DNA of 64,000 nucleotides from JABWCQ01 sp964530625 (GTDB lineage Bacteria > Electryoneota > RPQS01): positions 59,564-123,563 of the forward strand of contig CAZHAK010000008.1 in assembly GCA_964530625.1 (NCBI GenBank), read 5' to 3'. The position numbers were made by a program, and so were the translations under genes. Shown here piece by piece: positions 43,656 through 51,811 of the stretch; position 1 is the first letter of the stretch; each line of letters opens with the position of its first letter. The notes under the pieces were generated by a model that searched no databases, was not told the DNA's origin, and worked only from the letters and a program-made list of their open reading frames with translations.

Positions 43656-43691
43656 ATTCCCCCCCGGTCCTCCGGGGGGGTTAGGGGGGGT
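43656..43691. repeat. G-run palindromic repeat, family A, copy 5
   Basis: GATTCCCCCCCGG-TCCT-CCGGGGGGG followed by TTAGGGGGGG. The stem is longer and the loop different from copies 2 and 4, but the trailing block is the same. It lies between the LOG gene and an exported-protein gene. Confidence 0.7.
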
Positions 43692-43720
43692 CAAGCACCC
43701 AAGCGTCAAACCTACGCTCA

Positions 43721-43752
43721 CCATTGCGGGTCTGGAGACCCACAACGGCGAA
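43721..43752 (+). repeat. GGGTCTGGAGACCC palindrome, family C, copy 1
   Basis: A 32-base element with the core palindrome GGGTCTGGAGACCC, framed by CCATTGC and ACAACGGCGAA. An exact reverse-complement copy lies at 57565-57596. Confidence 0.8.
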
Positions 43753-43770
43753 AAACTGCTTTCAAATTTC

Positions 43771-45177
43771 TTATTTCATCAAGACCATTTTGCGAGTCTG
43801 TGAAAAGTCACCTGCGTCCAATCGGTAGAAATAGACTCCCGATGCAAGTTCTCTGCCATCAAACTCGACTCTATGAAGACCCGCGCCCGAATTCCCGTTC
43901 GCCAATACTGCGACTTCCCGCCCCAACAGATCAAACACCTTAAGTGTTACGTTTGTCGCGCGCGGCAGGTCAAAAGAAATCTCCGTTGTTGGATTGAACG
44001 GGTTCGGGGAATTGGGGTGAAGCGCAAAGGACGAAAACATTGTTGGTTCCCTTGCCGAGAGTTGTCCTTCTTCAAAGCAAGCAATTAATATTCTCGGCGG
44101 CGCCTGAGGATGCCCGCTTGGCAACAGAGTCTCCCCAACAACGAATTTCCCACCTGTCAATTGTACAACCGCTGAACTGGCAAAGCCTTCTAGGCTGTGG
44201 CGCCAACAACAGTAGTCCCAAAACTCTGAGCCGTCGTTTCTGAATCGAAGCAACCATCCAGTGGACGGATAATATCCGGTATATCCACTCACAAACACTC
44301 CTCCATCATGCGCAACGCCCCAATCTCGAGTGCTAATCGTATCGCCCGCTTGGCTTACAACTGGCGCGCGCCACAGGCTATCGCCGTCGAGAGTCCATCT
44401 CGCAATTTGGGCCGCTCCATTCCCAAAGCCTCTTATGTAGAGCGCATCATCGGGTCCAATCAAGGCCCCTGACCAATAAAACGAGTCGAAATTCGACTGT
44501 CGATACCACACTGAGTCTCCAATGCTCTCAAGGCACAAAATAAATGTACCATAGACCTCTGGTCGACCGCTAACCCAACCAAGGATAAAGATTCGGGCTG
44601 TTCCATCTCGAATCGCATCGCGAATAGTTACGGTGTCTCCAAGTTCGTAGGCATTCGCCCACAAGACCTCTCCGCTCCACGTTCTTTTCAAAACACTGAT
44701 GTTGGTCGTCCAGTTCTGTGGCATCAGAACTTCTACTGTCGTGCTGTCGGATGCGTGTCGTGCAATTTTGTCCCACTGCCAATCATCCGAGTTAAGAATC
44801 TCACCTTCTTGACTTAACCTAAAAACACGCCGTATCAGGAAACTGACTTCGTCGGGTCCAGACCCGCACGTTAAAAGCAGATCGCCGTTCCAATCCAATT
44901 CGCCCTCAAGACATTTGTCGTAGCTTTCAGGCATTTCAATCATTGTCGACCAAAGGCTGTCTCCGTCCACGGATAGTTTTCTAAGCTCGATTGATCCAAC
45001 AAATGAGGATATCTCGTGATTTATGACCACGAATACGCCACCATCGTCAGCCTCGAAAACTCCAGCAAGTTCTCCAGCCCATAGCGTCCTCGTCCAAACC
45101 GTATCCGGTTGCGCAAACGATGTCAAAGAACAAGCTAAGGTTGCCAGAGCAACCACTGCGTAAATATGTTGCTTCAT
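43771..45177 (-). CDS. Exported repeat protein with C-terminal sorting domain (LMK type)
   Basis: The 468-residue protein has a signal peptide ('YAVVALATLACSLTSFAQ'), repeats with W-containing strands and 'DDGGVFVV', 'ALYIRGFGNGA' and 'HDGGVFVSGYTG' turns that look like a beta-propeller, and the sorting domain 'LHPNSPNPFNPTTEISFDLP', 'FDLLGREVAVL', 'ASGVYFYRLDAG', ending MVLMK. ATG 45177 was chosen for the GGAGGGG site upstream. Function unknown. Confidence 0.83.
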   Translation of the reverse strand: MKQHIYAVVALATLACSLTSFAQPDTVWTRTLWAGELAGVFEADDGGVFVVINHEISSFVGSIELRKLSVDGDSLWSTMIEMPESYDKCLEGELDWNGDLLLTCGSGPDEVSFLIRRVFRLSQEGEILNSDDWQWDKIARHASDSTTVEVLMPQNWTTNISVLKRTWSGEVLWANAYELGDTVTIRDAIRDGTARIFILGWVSGRPEVYGTFILCLESIGDSVWYRQSNFDSFYWSGALIGPDDALYIRGFGNGAAQIARWTLDGDSLWRAPVVSQAGDTISTRDWGVAHDGGVFVSGYTGYYPSTGWLLRFRNDGSEFWDYCCWRHSLEGFASSAVVQLTGGKFVVGETLLPSGHPQAPPRILIACFEEGQLSAREPTMFSSFALHPNSPNPFNPTTEISFDLPRATNVTLKVFDLLGREVAVLANGNSGAGLHRVEFDGRELASGVYFYRLDAGDFSQTRKMVLMK

Positions 45178-45220
45178 TATCCCCTCCAAGGAATAAGATC
45201 AGCGTTTAGGTTCTACCCGA

Positions 45221-45263
45221 TTCGCCCTTTGGCGAAAGTTGCGTGGGCGGATGCTGTCCGCCC
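45221..45263. repeat. Two small GC hairpins, family D
   Basis: TTCGCC-CTT-TGGCGAA-type stem (45221-45236) and GGGCGGA-TGCTG-TCCGCCC (45245-45263) lie between the VOC gene and the exported-protein gene. The second resembles the hairpins at 16045-16060 and 58769-58784. Confidence 0.5.
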
Positions 45264-45271
45264 CTATATAT

Positions 45272-45658
45272 CTATTTTTTGCTCGCCTTCGCAATCACAA
45301 TCACATGGCCGTCCAAATCCCGGAAATACGCCGCGTCATCTCCCCACGCGCGCACCTGCCACGGCGAAAGCTCCACCGCTCCCGCTTGCACAAGTTTCGC
45401 GCACTGCTCAGCGGGAGTGTCGCAATGAAAATACAATTCCGCGCCGGAGAGTTCGCCGGCTTCAATCTTCTTCGGCACAACTCCCGTGTTCACTCCAAAA
45501 CTCTGGCGCTCGTAAATTCCGATTTTCCGCCCGTCTTCCATTTCGAACTCTGCATAGACCGGCACGTCCACGGTTTGCTTGAAGTCAAAGGCCGCGCGAT
45601 AAAAGGCCACAGCCTTCTGAAAATCATCCACCGCCAGAATAGTCAAAATATGCTGCAT
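45272..45658 (-). CDS. VOC/glyoxalase-superfamily protein
   Basis: The 128-residue protein has the beta-alpha-beta-beta-beta pattern of the vicinal-oxygen-chelate superfamily: 'ILTILAVDDFQKAVAFYRAAFDF', 'YAEFEMEDGRKIGIYER', 'AELYFHCDT' and the closing 'AYFRDLDGHVIVIAKA'. Such small proteins act in glyoxal detoxification or antibiotic resistance, but the substrate here is unknown. It lies 2 bases after the stop of the upstream exported-protein gene. Confidence 0.88.
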   Translation of the reverse strand: MQHILTILAVDDFQKAVAFYRAAFDFKQTVDVPVYAEFEMEDGRKIGIYERQSFGVNTGVVPKKIEAGELSGAELYFHCDTPAEQCAKLVQAGAVELSPWQVRAWGDDAAYFRDLDGHVIVIAKASKK

Positions 45659-45660
45659 CG

Positions 45661-47199
45661 CTATTTCATCAAAATCATCTTGCGCGTCTCAACAAACGAA
45701 CCCGCTTTAAGGCGATAGAAATACACGCCGGACGATAATGCGTTTGCGTCAAACGTCACATTGTGCGCGCCCGAAGTCCTGATTCCGTCCACCAATACTG
45801 CGACTTCACGGCCCGTCACATCAAACACTTTTAACGTCGTCTGTGTCGCATGGGGAAGATCGAAAGCGATTTCGGTTGCCGGATTAAAGGGGTTCGGGTA
45901 GTTGGGATGCAGGGCGAAACCGTGTGGGGCGCCCGGTCTCCTGTCGTCAGCCGAAACCGTTTCACATACATCGCATGTCCATTCATACCCTGCGAACAGG
46001 GAGTCCGGATTCAAGACAATGACACTGCTTGTCCACTCGACATTCTGATCACAAGCTGGAATGTAAACATAGACTCGCAGTGGGACGACACTTGTTCGCG
46101 CTTGAAAGCCTGCCGGATCAATACAAAACGTTCCCGGAACTCCGTTCATATCACCGTTAATCCAAACCATGTTGAAATTCACAGTGATGTTATCCGACTG
46201 AAGCGGAATCAGCGTGTCCGCGTCGTCCGGCCCGTTTGCATTCTCGTCCCAATAGATATAGACTGGTGTTCCATCTGGCAGCGGCTCGCCGCCATCACAT
46301 TCGTCCGTGAAAACTTGTTCGTCGCACATCGGCAGAAACATCTCCACTACAGCTGGCTCACAAGGCGCGCATGTCCATTCAAACCCTGCGAACAGGGAGT
46401 CCGGATTCAAGACAATGACACTGCTTGTCCACTCGACATTCTGATCACAAGCTGGAATGTAAACATAGACTCGCAGTGGGACGACACTTGTTCGCGCTTG
46501 AAAGCCTGCCGGATCAATACAAAACGTTCCCGGAACTCCGTTCATATCACCGTTAATCCAAACCATGTTGAAATTCACAGTGATGTTATCCGACTGAAGC
46601 GGAATCAGCGTGTCCGCGTCGTCCGGCCCGTTTGCATTCTCGTCCCAATAGATATAGACTGGTGTTCCATCTGGCAGCGGCTCGCCGCCATCACATTCGT
46701 CCGTGAAAACTTGTTCGTCGCACATCGGCAGAAACATCTCCACTACAGCTGGCTCACAAGGTGCGCATGTCCACTCCAGCGTATCAGGCACCGGCCCGAC
46801 AATTCCGACCTCCGTCGTCCATACAACTCCCACATCACAGGCCTGAACACGAAGATAAACCCGCGTTCCCGCCGGTGCATCCGCAGTTAACGGCGGATCA
46901 ACAACACAGGGGGCACCGGGAATTCCGATGAGCGACTCACCCATCATCATCCACTGGTTGAAATTCGCGCACGGCGTTCCCGGACAAAGGGGAAAGAGAG
47001 AGTCCTCCTCATCCGGCCCATTTTCGTTTGCGTCCCAATACATTGAAACAATATATCCGTCCGCAAGCGGATTTCCGCCGTCGCACTCGTCCGTCAATAT
47101 AGCATCAGGATCGCAAACCGGAAACCAAAGCTGCCCCCGCGCGCTCCCCACCCCAAAGAACAATACTAAACTCAATAATCCAACAGTCGTCGCTTTCAT
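45661..47199 (-). CDS. Exported protein with duplicated Cys-rich domains and sorting domain (LMK type)
   Basis: The 512-residue protein has a signal peptide ('MKATTVGLLSLVLFFGVGSARGQ'), then three copies of a domain of about 132 residues that starts '(P)xCD...TDECDGG', contains 'DG..V..YWD.NANGPD' and ends near 'SS(V)IV...EWTC'. The second and third are almost identical because of a 396-base tandem DNA duplication. A sorting domain 'LHPNYPNPFNPATEIAFDLP', 'FDVTGREVAVL', 'SSGVYFYRLKAG' ends in MILMK. The repeated acidic 'DENANGPDDADT' may bind calcium. A perfect AGGAGG site precedes the ATG. Confidence 0.85.
   Translation of the reverse strand: MKATTVGLLSLVLFFGVGSARGQLWFPVCDPDAILTDECDGGNPLADGYIVSMYWDANENGPDEEDSLFPLCPGTPCANFNQWMMMGESLIGIPGAPCVVDPPLTADAPAGTRVYLRVQACDVGVVWTTEVGIVGPVPDTLEWTCAPCEPAVVEMFLPMCDEQVFTDECDGGEPLPDGTPVYIYWDENANGPDDADTLIPLQSDNITVNFNMVWINGDMNGVPGTFCIDPAGFQARTSVVPLRVYVYIPACDQNVEWTSSVIVLNPDSLFAGFEWTCAPCEPAVVEMFLPMCDEQVFTDECDGGEPLPDGTPVYIYWDENANGPDDADTLIPLQSDNITVNFNMVWINGDMNGVPGTFCIDPAGFQARTSVVPLRVYVYIPACDQNVEWTSSVIVLNPDSLFAGYEWTCDVCETVSADDRRPGAPHGFALHPNYPNPFNPATEIAFDLPHATQTTLKVFDVTGREVAVLVDGIRTSGAHNVTFDANALSSGVYFYRLKAGSFVETRKMILMK
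45973..46764 (-). repeat. 396-base tandem duplication within the exported-protein gene
   Basis: Two copies (45973-46368 and 46369-46764) are nearly identical; I saw a single change at 45986 versus 46382 (Tyr versus Phe) and one near the far end. The unit is 132 codons, so the frame is kept. The near-identity indicates a recent event or gene conversion. Confidence 0.9.
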
Positions 47200-47270
47200 G
47201 ACAAACCTCCTATGGAATTGTTTATCTGCTTCGGAAATCTGTTGCTCTACTATTTATGTGTCTTCCCGAC

Positions 47271-49370
47271 TTATTTCATCAAAATCATCTTGCGCGTCTC
47301 AACAAACGAACCCGCTTCAAGGCGATAGAAATACACGCCGGAAGATAAAGCGGTTGCGTTGAGTGTTGTTGTGTGATGGCACGCTTCAAAAGAGCCTCGC
47401 GCAAGTACGGCGACTTCGCGGCCCGTCACATCAAAAACGACAAGCCGGACATCAGACGCTTCCGGCAGAGCAAAACGAATCGTCGTGTTGGGGTTGAACG
47501 GGTTAGGGTAATTGGCGAACAATTCGAAATTGCTCGGAAGAGAAAAGGCCCGGCCATGGTCATCATCGTCTTGCGGAGTGGGCTTTGCCAATGACGCGTT
47601 GTTGTGCGCGTCATTCAGCGTAGACAAATAGAACCGAATCTCGTTGTCCCCCGCCGCCAGCACGTCCATGTCACCGTCGAAGTCCGCATCCACGGCGCGA
47701 ACCATGGACGCCAACGGCATATTGTCGGCAATCACGTTGCGATAAAAACGATTCTGCGTATTCCGCCACCAGGATATTTCTGATCCCGAAGCCAGCAATA
47801 AGTCATCGCGGCTGTCGTTGTTCATGTCAGCCGACGTGACGTCCCGAGGTGATTCAATGATAGAGGAGATAATGTGCGGTTGGTCCGCACCGCGCTCCCA
47901 CCAGCCCAACACTCCTTGGTTCGTGCAATAGTACAAATCATTCACGCTGTCCACTTCAGCATTGATATGCGTCGTGCCGCAAGCCACAAGCCCTGGAGCG
48001 TATCCAATAATCTGCTGCTGGTACCCGTTGAACGATCTCCATTGCACGATAGCTCCTGTCTCCGCCGCAGCAGCGGTCACAACTCTGCCGTTGGTTGACG
48101 GAAAAATCCACTTTGCAGCCAGAGAGCGAAGTCCCTGCAAATTCGTCGCAAAAATTTGCCGCGTGAATCCTGCGTCACCCTGATAGTGCCACACGGAAAT
48201 GTCTCCGCCTGTTGCCGCAGCCGTGACGATTTCCCGCCCGCCGCCTTGATTGATGTTCTGCAAGATTACATCGCTCGCGCCCATTACTGAGGACGAGATC
48301 GGCTGCATCCAATAGCCCCACTCGACCTTTTCAAACCAGACAAGAGAATTTTCAAATCTCGATACAGCCGCGATGTCCAAATCGCCGTCACTGTCAATGT
48401 CCCCCACGGCCACGGCTCTCGCGCCCGGCCAGCGTGACAACAACACATGCTCGGTAAATCCCCAGCTCCCGTTGTTCTCGTACCAGCACACTTTGTCCGC
48501 GAACATACCCGCCGCGACGACATCCATGTCGCCGTCTTCGTCAAGATCAACAGGCTCCGCGGACATCACTCCGCTTAAGTTTGTCGTGACGATTATTTCT
48601 CCGAATGCAATCGGCTCGACAATAGTGCGCAGGCCGCGTACTTCATCGCTGAACGCGCTTGGACCGAATACTGCACTCAGCGCGCGTACGCGATAGAAAT
48701 AGTCTCGCCCGGGTGCGGCGGTGAAGTCATTGAACGCTGCAACTTCCGGAGCCGACGTTGCCAACAATTCATAGTGCCGCACATGTCCTACCGCGCTACG
48801 CCATATTTCGTAACCAGACTCATACGGCTCGTCCGACCACTCAAGAGAAATACGATCATCAAAGTTCCTCGACGCAATCAAACCGGTCACTTGTCCTGGC
48901 AGGTCATTTATAAGACACGACCCACACGTCCAATCAGTAACAAAGTGCTCGCTTATGCCATTCGGAATCGTGAACGTGTTTGAGGTCCATCGAATTCCGT
49001 TGTCACAAGCCAGCACCCGTACATAGTAGATGCTTGGGTGGGGCATTTCCCAGTTCATCACAAAGGCAGGACCCCCGCAGAACGTGCCGGGTATACCAAC
49101 CATCTCTTCGCCGTTCAGGCTAAAAGAGTTGTAATTGCAGCATGCTGCGCAGTTCCCGACTTGAGGTTGTGGGTCCTGTTCGTCAGGTCCGTTCGCATCA
49201 TGGTCCCAAAAAATCTGCGCGATGTGTCCGTCAGATAGCGGATCGCCACCGCCACAGCTATCCGTCAGAATGGAATCAATGCTGCAAAGAATCGCAGCGA
49301 ATTGTGCATGACAAGGCAATGCACTCAACACAAATACTACAATCATTAATCCAACAGTCGTCGCTTTCAT
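47271..49370 (-). CDS. Exported VCBS-like protein with Fn3 and sorting domains (LMK type)
   Basis: The 699-residue protein starts with the same signal-peptide beginning as its neighbour ('MKATTVGL'), followed by one copy of the 'DSCGGGDPLSDGH...DHDANGPDEQDP' domain. A fibronectin-type-III module comes next ('GLIASRNFDDRISLEWSDEP', 'FYRVRALSAVFGPSAFSD'), then FG-GAP/VCBS repeats with 'DLDEDGDMDV', 'DIDSDGDLDI', 'DMNNDSRDDL' and 'DADFDGDMDV'. The sorting domain 'LFANYPNPFNPNTTIRFALP', 'FDVTGREVAVL', 'SSGVYFYRLEAG' ends in MILMK. It is a partial paralogue of the downstream gene and shares nearly identical DNA at both ends with it. Confidence 0.85.
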   Translation of the reverse strand: MKATTVGLMIVVFVLSALPCHAQFAAILCSIDSILTDSCGGGDPLSDGHIAQIFWDHDANGPDEQDPQPQVGNCAACCNYNSFSLNGEEMVGIPGTFCGGPAFVMNWEMPHPSIYYVRVLACDNGIRWTSNTFTIPNGISEHFVTDWTCGSCLINDLPGQVTGLIASRNFDDRISLEWSDEPYESGYEIWRSAVGHVRHYELLATSAPEVAAFNDFTAAPGRDYFYRVRALSAVFGPSAFSDEVRGLRTIVEPIAFGEIIVTTNLSGVMSAEPVDLDEDGDMDVVAAGMFADKVCWYENNGSWGFTEHVLLSRWPGARAVAVGDIDSDGDLDIAAVSRFENSLVWFEKVEWGYWMQPISSSVMGASDVILQNINQGGGREIVTAAATGGDISVWHYQGDAGFTRQIFATNLQGLRSLAAKWIFPSTNGRVVTAAAAETGAIVQWRSFNGYQQQIIGYAPGLVACGTTHINAEVDSVNDLYYCTNQGVLGWWERGADQPHIISSIIESPRDVTSADMNNDSRDDLLLASGSEISWWRNTQNRFYRNVIADNMPLASMVRAVDADFDGDMDVLAAGDNEIRFYLSTLNDAHNNASLAKPTPQDDDDHGRAFSLPSNFELFANYPNPFNPNTTIRFALPEASDVRLVVFDVTGREVAVLARGSFEACHHTTTLNATALSSGVYFYRLEAGSFVETRKMILMK

Positions 49371-49474
49371 GACAATCCTCCTATGGAATTGTTGCTCGCG
49401 AAAATCTCTGTTGCTCTAAATATGTATGCGATCGCATTAACAGCGACCGCGCTACTTTAAAAATTCTGTCGCCA

Positions 49475-49516
49475 CGCGCCAGCGTCAACATCCCCGCTTA
49501 ACAAGCGGCGCGCCGG
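49475..49516. repeat. GCGCCAGCGTCAAC palindrome, family E, copy 2
   Basis: CGCGCCAGCGTCAAC is shared with 21938-21952. A following part contains GCTT-AACA-AGCGG-type arms and CGCGCCGG. Like copy 1 it lies directly after the stop codon of a minus-strand gene. Confidence 0.4.
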
Positions 49517-50647
49517 TTACTCTCTAAATCCGATCCACCGGAGCGCGAGTTCGCTCTTCATGGTTTCAAATTTCATCACGGTTTCCTGCGGATGCGCGCC
49601 GGGAGGAATCTGATCTAAATAGATTGCCCGAGTAATGGCGGCGGACGGGAACGCGGTCATTTGTCCCATCGCGGAGATGCCATTCACTTCGTCGCGCAAT
49701 ACGTTAAGTTCGAGTTTCTCTTCTCGTCCTCCGTCACCCTTGGCCCAAACCCGCACCAGAACACGGTCAGGAACGTTCTTCGGCAGATTTTCTTCGAGCG
49801 CGTGCGTCAGCACTTCGCGCGGCGAGACGCTGTTTCCTCCAAACAAAAATTCCCGCGTCGAAGTCAGCCCGATCTCGCGCAGGAATTGCAGATAGTTCGC
49901 GTGGCCGGGATAGCGAATGGTTTTGTAATCCAGTCGCTGTACTTTCCCCAACAGCGTGCGCGGCAAGGTCGACGTTCCGCCCGACGTGACGAATGCTTCA
50001 AGTTCGCCCACGCCCTCAAAGTGTATTGCTTCGACTTCTTCCAAAGATGGCACGAGTACTTCCTTGCCGTCTCGAATTTCGCGCGCTTCTTCGAGATATT
50101 CGTTCAAGAGTCCGTGAATCGAAAAAAACTGCGCGTATTTCAATCGTCCACCCGGCTCAAGCGGCAAGCCGCCGACCCGCACGTGAACATCGTCGCACTT
50201 CTGAAAACGTTTCACAAGCTCCATCGCCAAAATATTCGTCAGTCCCGGTGCGAGCCCCGTATCGGGAATCAAGCATACGCCCTTGGCTTTGGCCTCTTTG
50301 TCCTGCGACAAAACTCTATCCGTCACTTCCGGGTTGCCGCCCAGATCAACGAACGAGACGCCGTTCAACAAACACGCGCGTGCGATCAGCGGATTCAAAA
50401 AATACGGCACGCACGACTGACAAACCTTGATGCCTTGAAGCACTTTGTCAAGCGATTCATCCCGCCGCACGTCCACCGTGGTTGCTTCGACGAGTTCGGA
50501 GTCGAGCCACGCCGCCGCTTCGTCCACGACTCCGCGCGATAAATCAGCAAGACGAATTTTGTAGGGACCTTCAGGATGATGTACGAAAAAATGCGCAGCG
50601 ACGCGGCCCATCAAGCCCGCGCCCAAAATCAATATCTGTGGGTTCAT
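49517..50647 (-). CDS. Saccharopine dehydrogenase family protein
   Basis: The 376-residue protein has an N-terminal Rossmann fold ('ILILGAGLMGRVAAHFFVHHP'), 'CQSCVPYFLNPLIARACLLNGVSFVDLGG' and 'PDTGLAPGLTNILAMELVKRF', the pattern of saccharopine dehydrogenase/lysine-ketoglutarate reductase-like NAD(P) enzymes, followed by the C-terminal catalytic-like domain. Its true substrate (saccharopine, carboxynorspermidine or another) is not clear. It is preceded by the small YciI-like gene by 34 bases. Confidence 0.9.
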   Translation of the reverse strand: MNPQILILGAGLMGRVAAHFFVHHPEGPYKIRLADLSRGVVDEAAAWLDSELVEATTVDVRRDESLDKVLQGIKVCQSCVPYFLNPLIARACLLNGVSFVDLGGNPEVTDRVLSQDKEAKAKGVCLIPDTGLAPGLTNILAMELVKRFQKCDDVHVRVGGLPLEPGGRLKYAQFFSIHGLLNEYLEEAREIRDGKEVLVPSLEEVEAIHFEGVGELEAFVTSGGTSTLPRTLLGKVQRLDYKTIRYPGHANYLQFLREIGLTSTREFLFGGNSVSPREVLTHALEENLPKNVPDRVLVRVWAKGDGGREEKLELNVLRDEVNGISAMGQMTAFPSAAITRAIYLDQIPPGAHPQETVMKFETMKSELALRWIGFRE

Positions 50648-50681
50648 GGGTCCTTATACCCCCGCGCGCATCGCGCGGAAT

Positions 50682-51080
50682 TTAAGCCGGCTGCATCGAA
50701 CGTTCGCGCTCCGGCGCCTTGGCTTGGAGCATCGTATTGTCCGCGTCCACCAGCACGTTTAATCGAAAAGTGAGAAAATCTTTAATAACGGGCGGATAGT
50801 CGCGCGCGATTTTTTCGGCGTCGCCCATGGTTTTGACTTTCAACAGCCACATCCCGCCCACCGAAGACAGATAGCGTCCGGCGATCAGCAGTTGACCGTT
50901 GTCGCGCAGCGTTTCTAAGTAGTCATGAATCTCGCGGCGCAGAGAGTTCATGATCCGTTTGGTCGTGCCGGGTCGTCCGGCAAAGTGCACTTGCACGACG
51001 TATCCGTCGCGCGATTCTGGAATGGTGCCGCGTGTGTTGCGGCGTCCGCGAAAATTCCGCCCTTGTCTAACGTAACTCAT
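50682..51080 (-). CDS. YciI-like small protein
   Basis: The 132-residue protein has a basic N terminus ('MSYVRQGRNFRGRRNTRG') and a ferredoxin-like dimeric alpha-beta barrel pattern: 'GYVVQVHFAGRPG', 'LETLRDNGQLLIAGRYLSSVGGMWLLKV', 'AEKIARDYPPVIKDFLTFRLNVLVD'. This resembles YciI-related proteins, where a His/Asp pair may be catalytic; the match is structural rather than strong. It precedes the saccharopine dehydrogenase gene. Confidence 0.65.
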   Translation of the reverse strand: MSYVRQGRNFRGRRNTRGTIPESRDGYVVQVHFAGRPGTTKRIMNSLRREIHDYLETLRDNGQLLIAGRYLSSVGGMWLLKVKTMGDAEKIARDYPPVIKDFLTFRLNVLVDADNTMLQAKAPERERSMQPA

Positions 51081-51195
51081 AGCCTATCGTATTCCGTCGC
51101 TTTAATGAATCAGCCTGTCTCGATCATGATACTCTCCCCAGAGTTGCTCTGTAATTGCTCCCTCAGGCGAGGCATCTGTCCTGGCGCAGGACTTC

Positions 51196-51223
51196 AAAGG
51201 ATGAAGGATAAGGGATAAAAGAT
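51196..51223. repeat. Pyrimidine-rich repeat (ATCC/TTC type), copy 2
   Basis: The reverse complement 'TTTATCCCTTATCC' plus 'TTCATCCTTT' resembles 15441-15473. It lies in the 207-base gap between the SRPBCC and YciI-like genes, together with a neighbouring 'TACCTC' triplet-like run (51244-51273). No gene was found there. Confidence 0.45.
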
Positions 51224-51287
51224 GGGTTGGCGCGAGTCCGGATTCATACCTCTTACCTCATACCTCCTGCCTGCTCAAGTTGCTCTC

Positions 51288-51803
51288 CTAACGAAAACTT
51301 GTCGCAAGCTCCGTGTGCCGCACGTCACCCGGAAAATCGTTTCCGAGAGCAAGGGGCCGCATGAGCTGCTCCGCGTCTGTGTTGCTGACAGACTCGGCGA
51401 CCTTCCCGATTTTTTCAAGATAGAATCCGCCCCACGAGTTCTTCATCATCGTGCAGGAAGATTCATCGGGAAAGCCCGTCATTTTCAGATGCAGGATTGT
51501 TGTGTCCGCGTGCGGCTCGAGCGTGAACTCTTGCCGCACGATGTAGCTGCCTTCTTCGGGCTCCTCCGGATTGACGGGCACGGGCGCGAGCAAAACGAGC
51601 CGCTCGCACACGTCGTAGTGCAATATGTCCGCGACAAACAGCGTCCCGTCTTCGGTCCGCGCGCGCATCGTCCCGCCGACGCAGCTGTCGTTTTGCACAA
51701 AGCGGTTGCCGTCCCACTGTGTCAAATACTTAGGATCCGTAAGCGCCAGCCAAACTTTTGCCGCCGACGCAGGTGTAGTGTGTTTTAATTCGAATGTGTG
51801 CAT
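51288..51803 (-). CDS. SRPBCC/START-fold protein (AHSA1-like)
   Basis: The 171-residue protein has the SRPBCC pattern of Aha1-domain proteins: 'FELKHTTPASAAKVWLALTDPKYLTQWDG', 'GGTMRARTEDGTLFVADIL', 'LVLLAPVPV' and 'HLKMTGFPDES...MMKNSWGGFYLEKIGKV'. It has a hydrophobic cavity for ligands, none known. It lies 8 bases downstream of the AbiC-like gene. Confidence 0.82.
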   Translation of the reverse strand: MHTFELKHTTPASAAKVWLALTDPKYLTQWDGNRFVQNDSCVGGTMRARTEDGTLFVADILHYDVCERLVLLAPVPVNPEEPEEGSYIVRQEFTLEPHADTTILHLKMTGFPDESSCTMMKNSWGGFYLEKIGKVAESVSNTDAEQLMRPLALGNDFPGDVRHTELATSFR

Positions 51804-51811
51804 GGGGGGGG

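Noticed and set aside
45850..46890. 346-codon plus-strand frame opposite the duplicated exported-protein gene
   Set aside because: It is the antisense shadow of the repeated coding sequence and is doubled only because the 396-base unit is doubled; the product resembles no protein.
51802..51810. G run just before the SRPBCC start as a possible seventh family A repeat
   Set aside because: Only a single G run is present; the C-run arm and the CGCTTCAGCG centre are missing.
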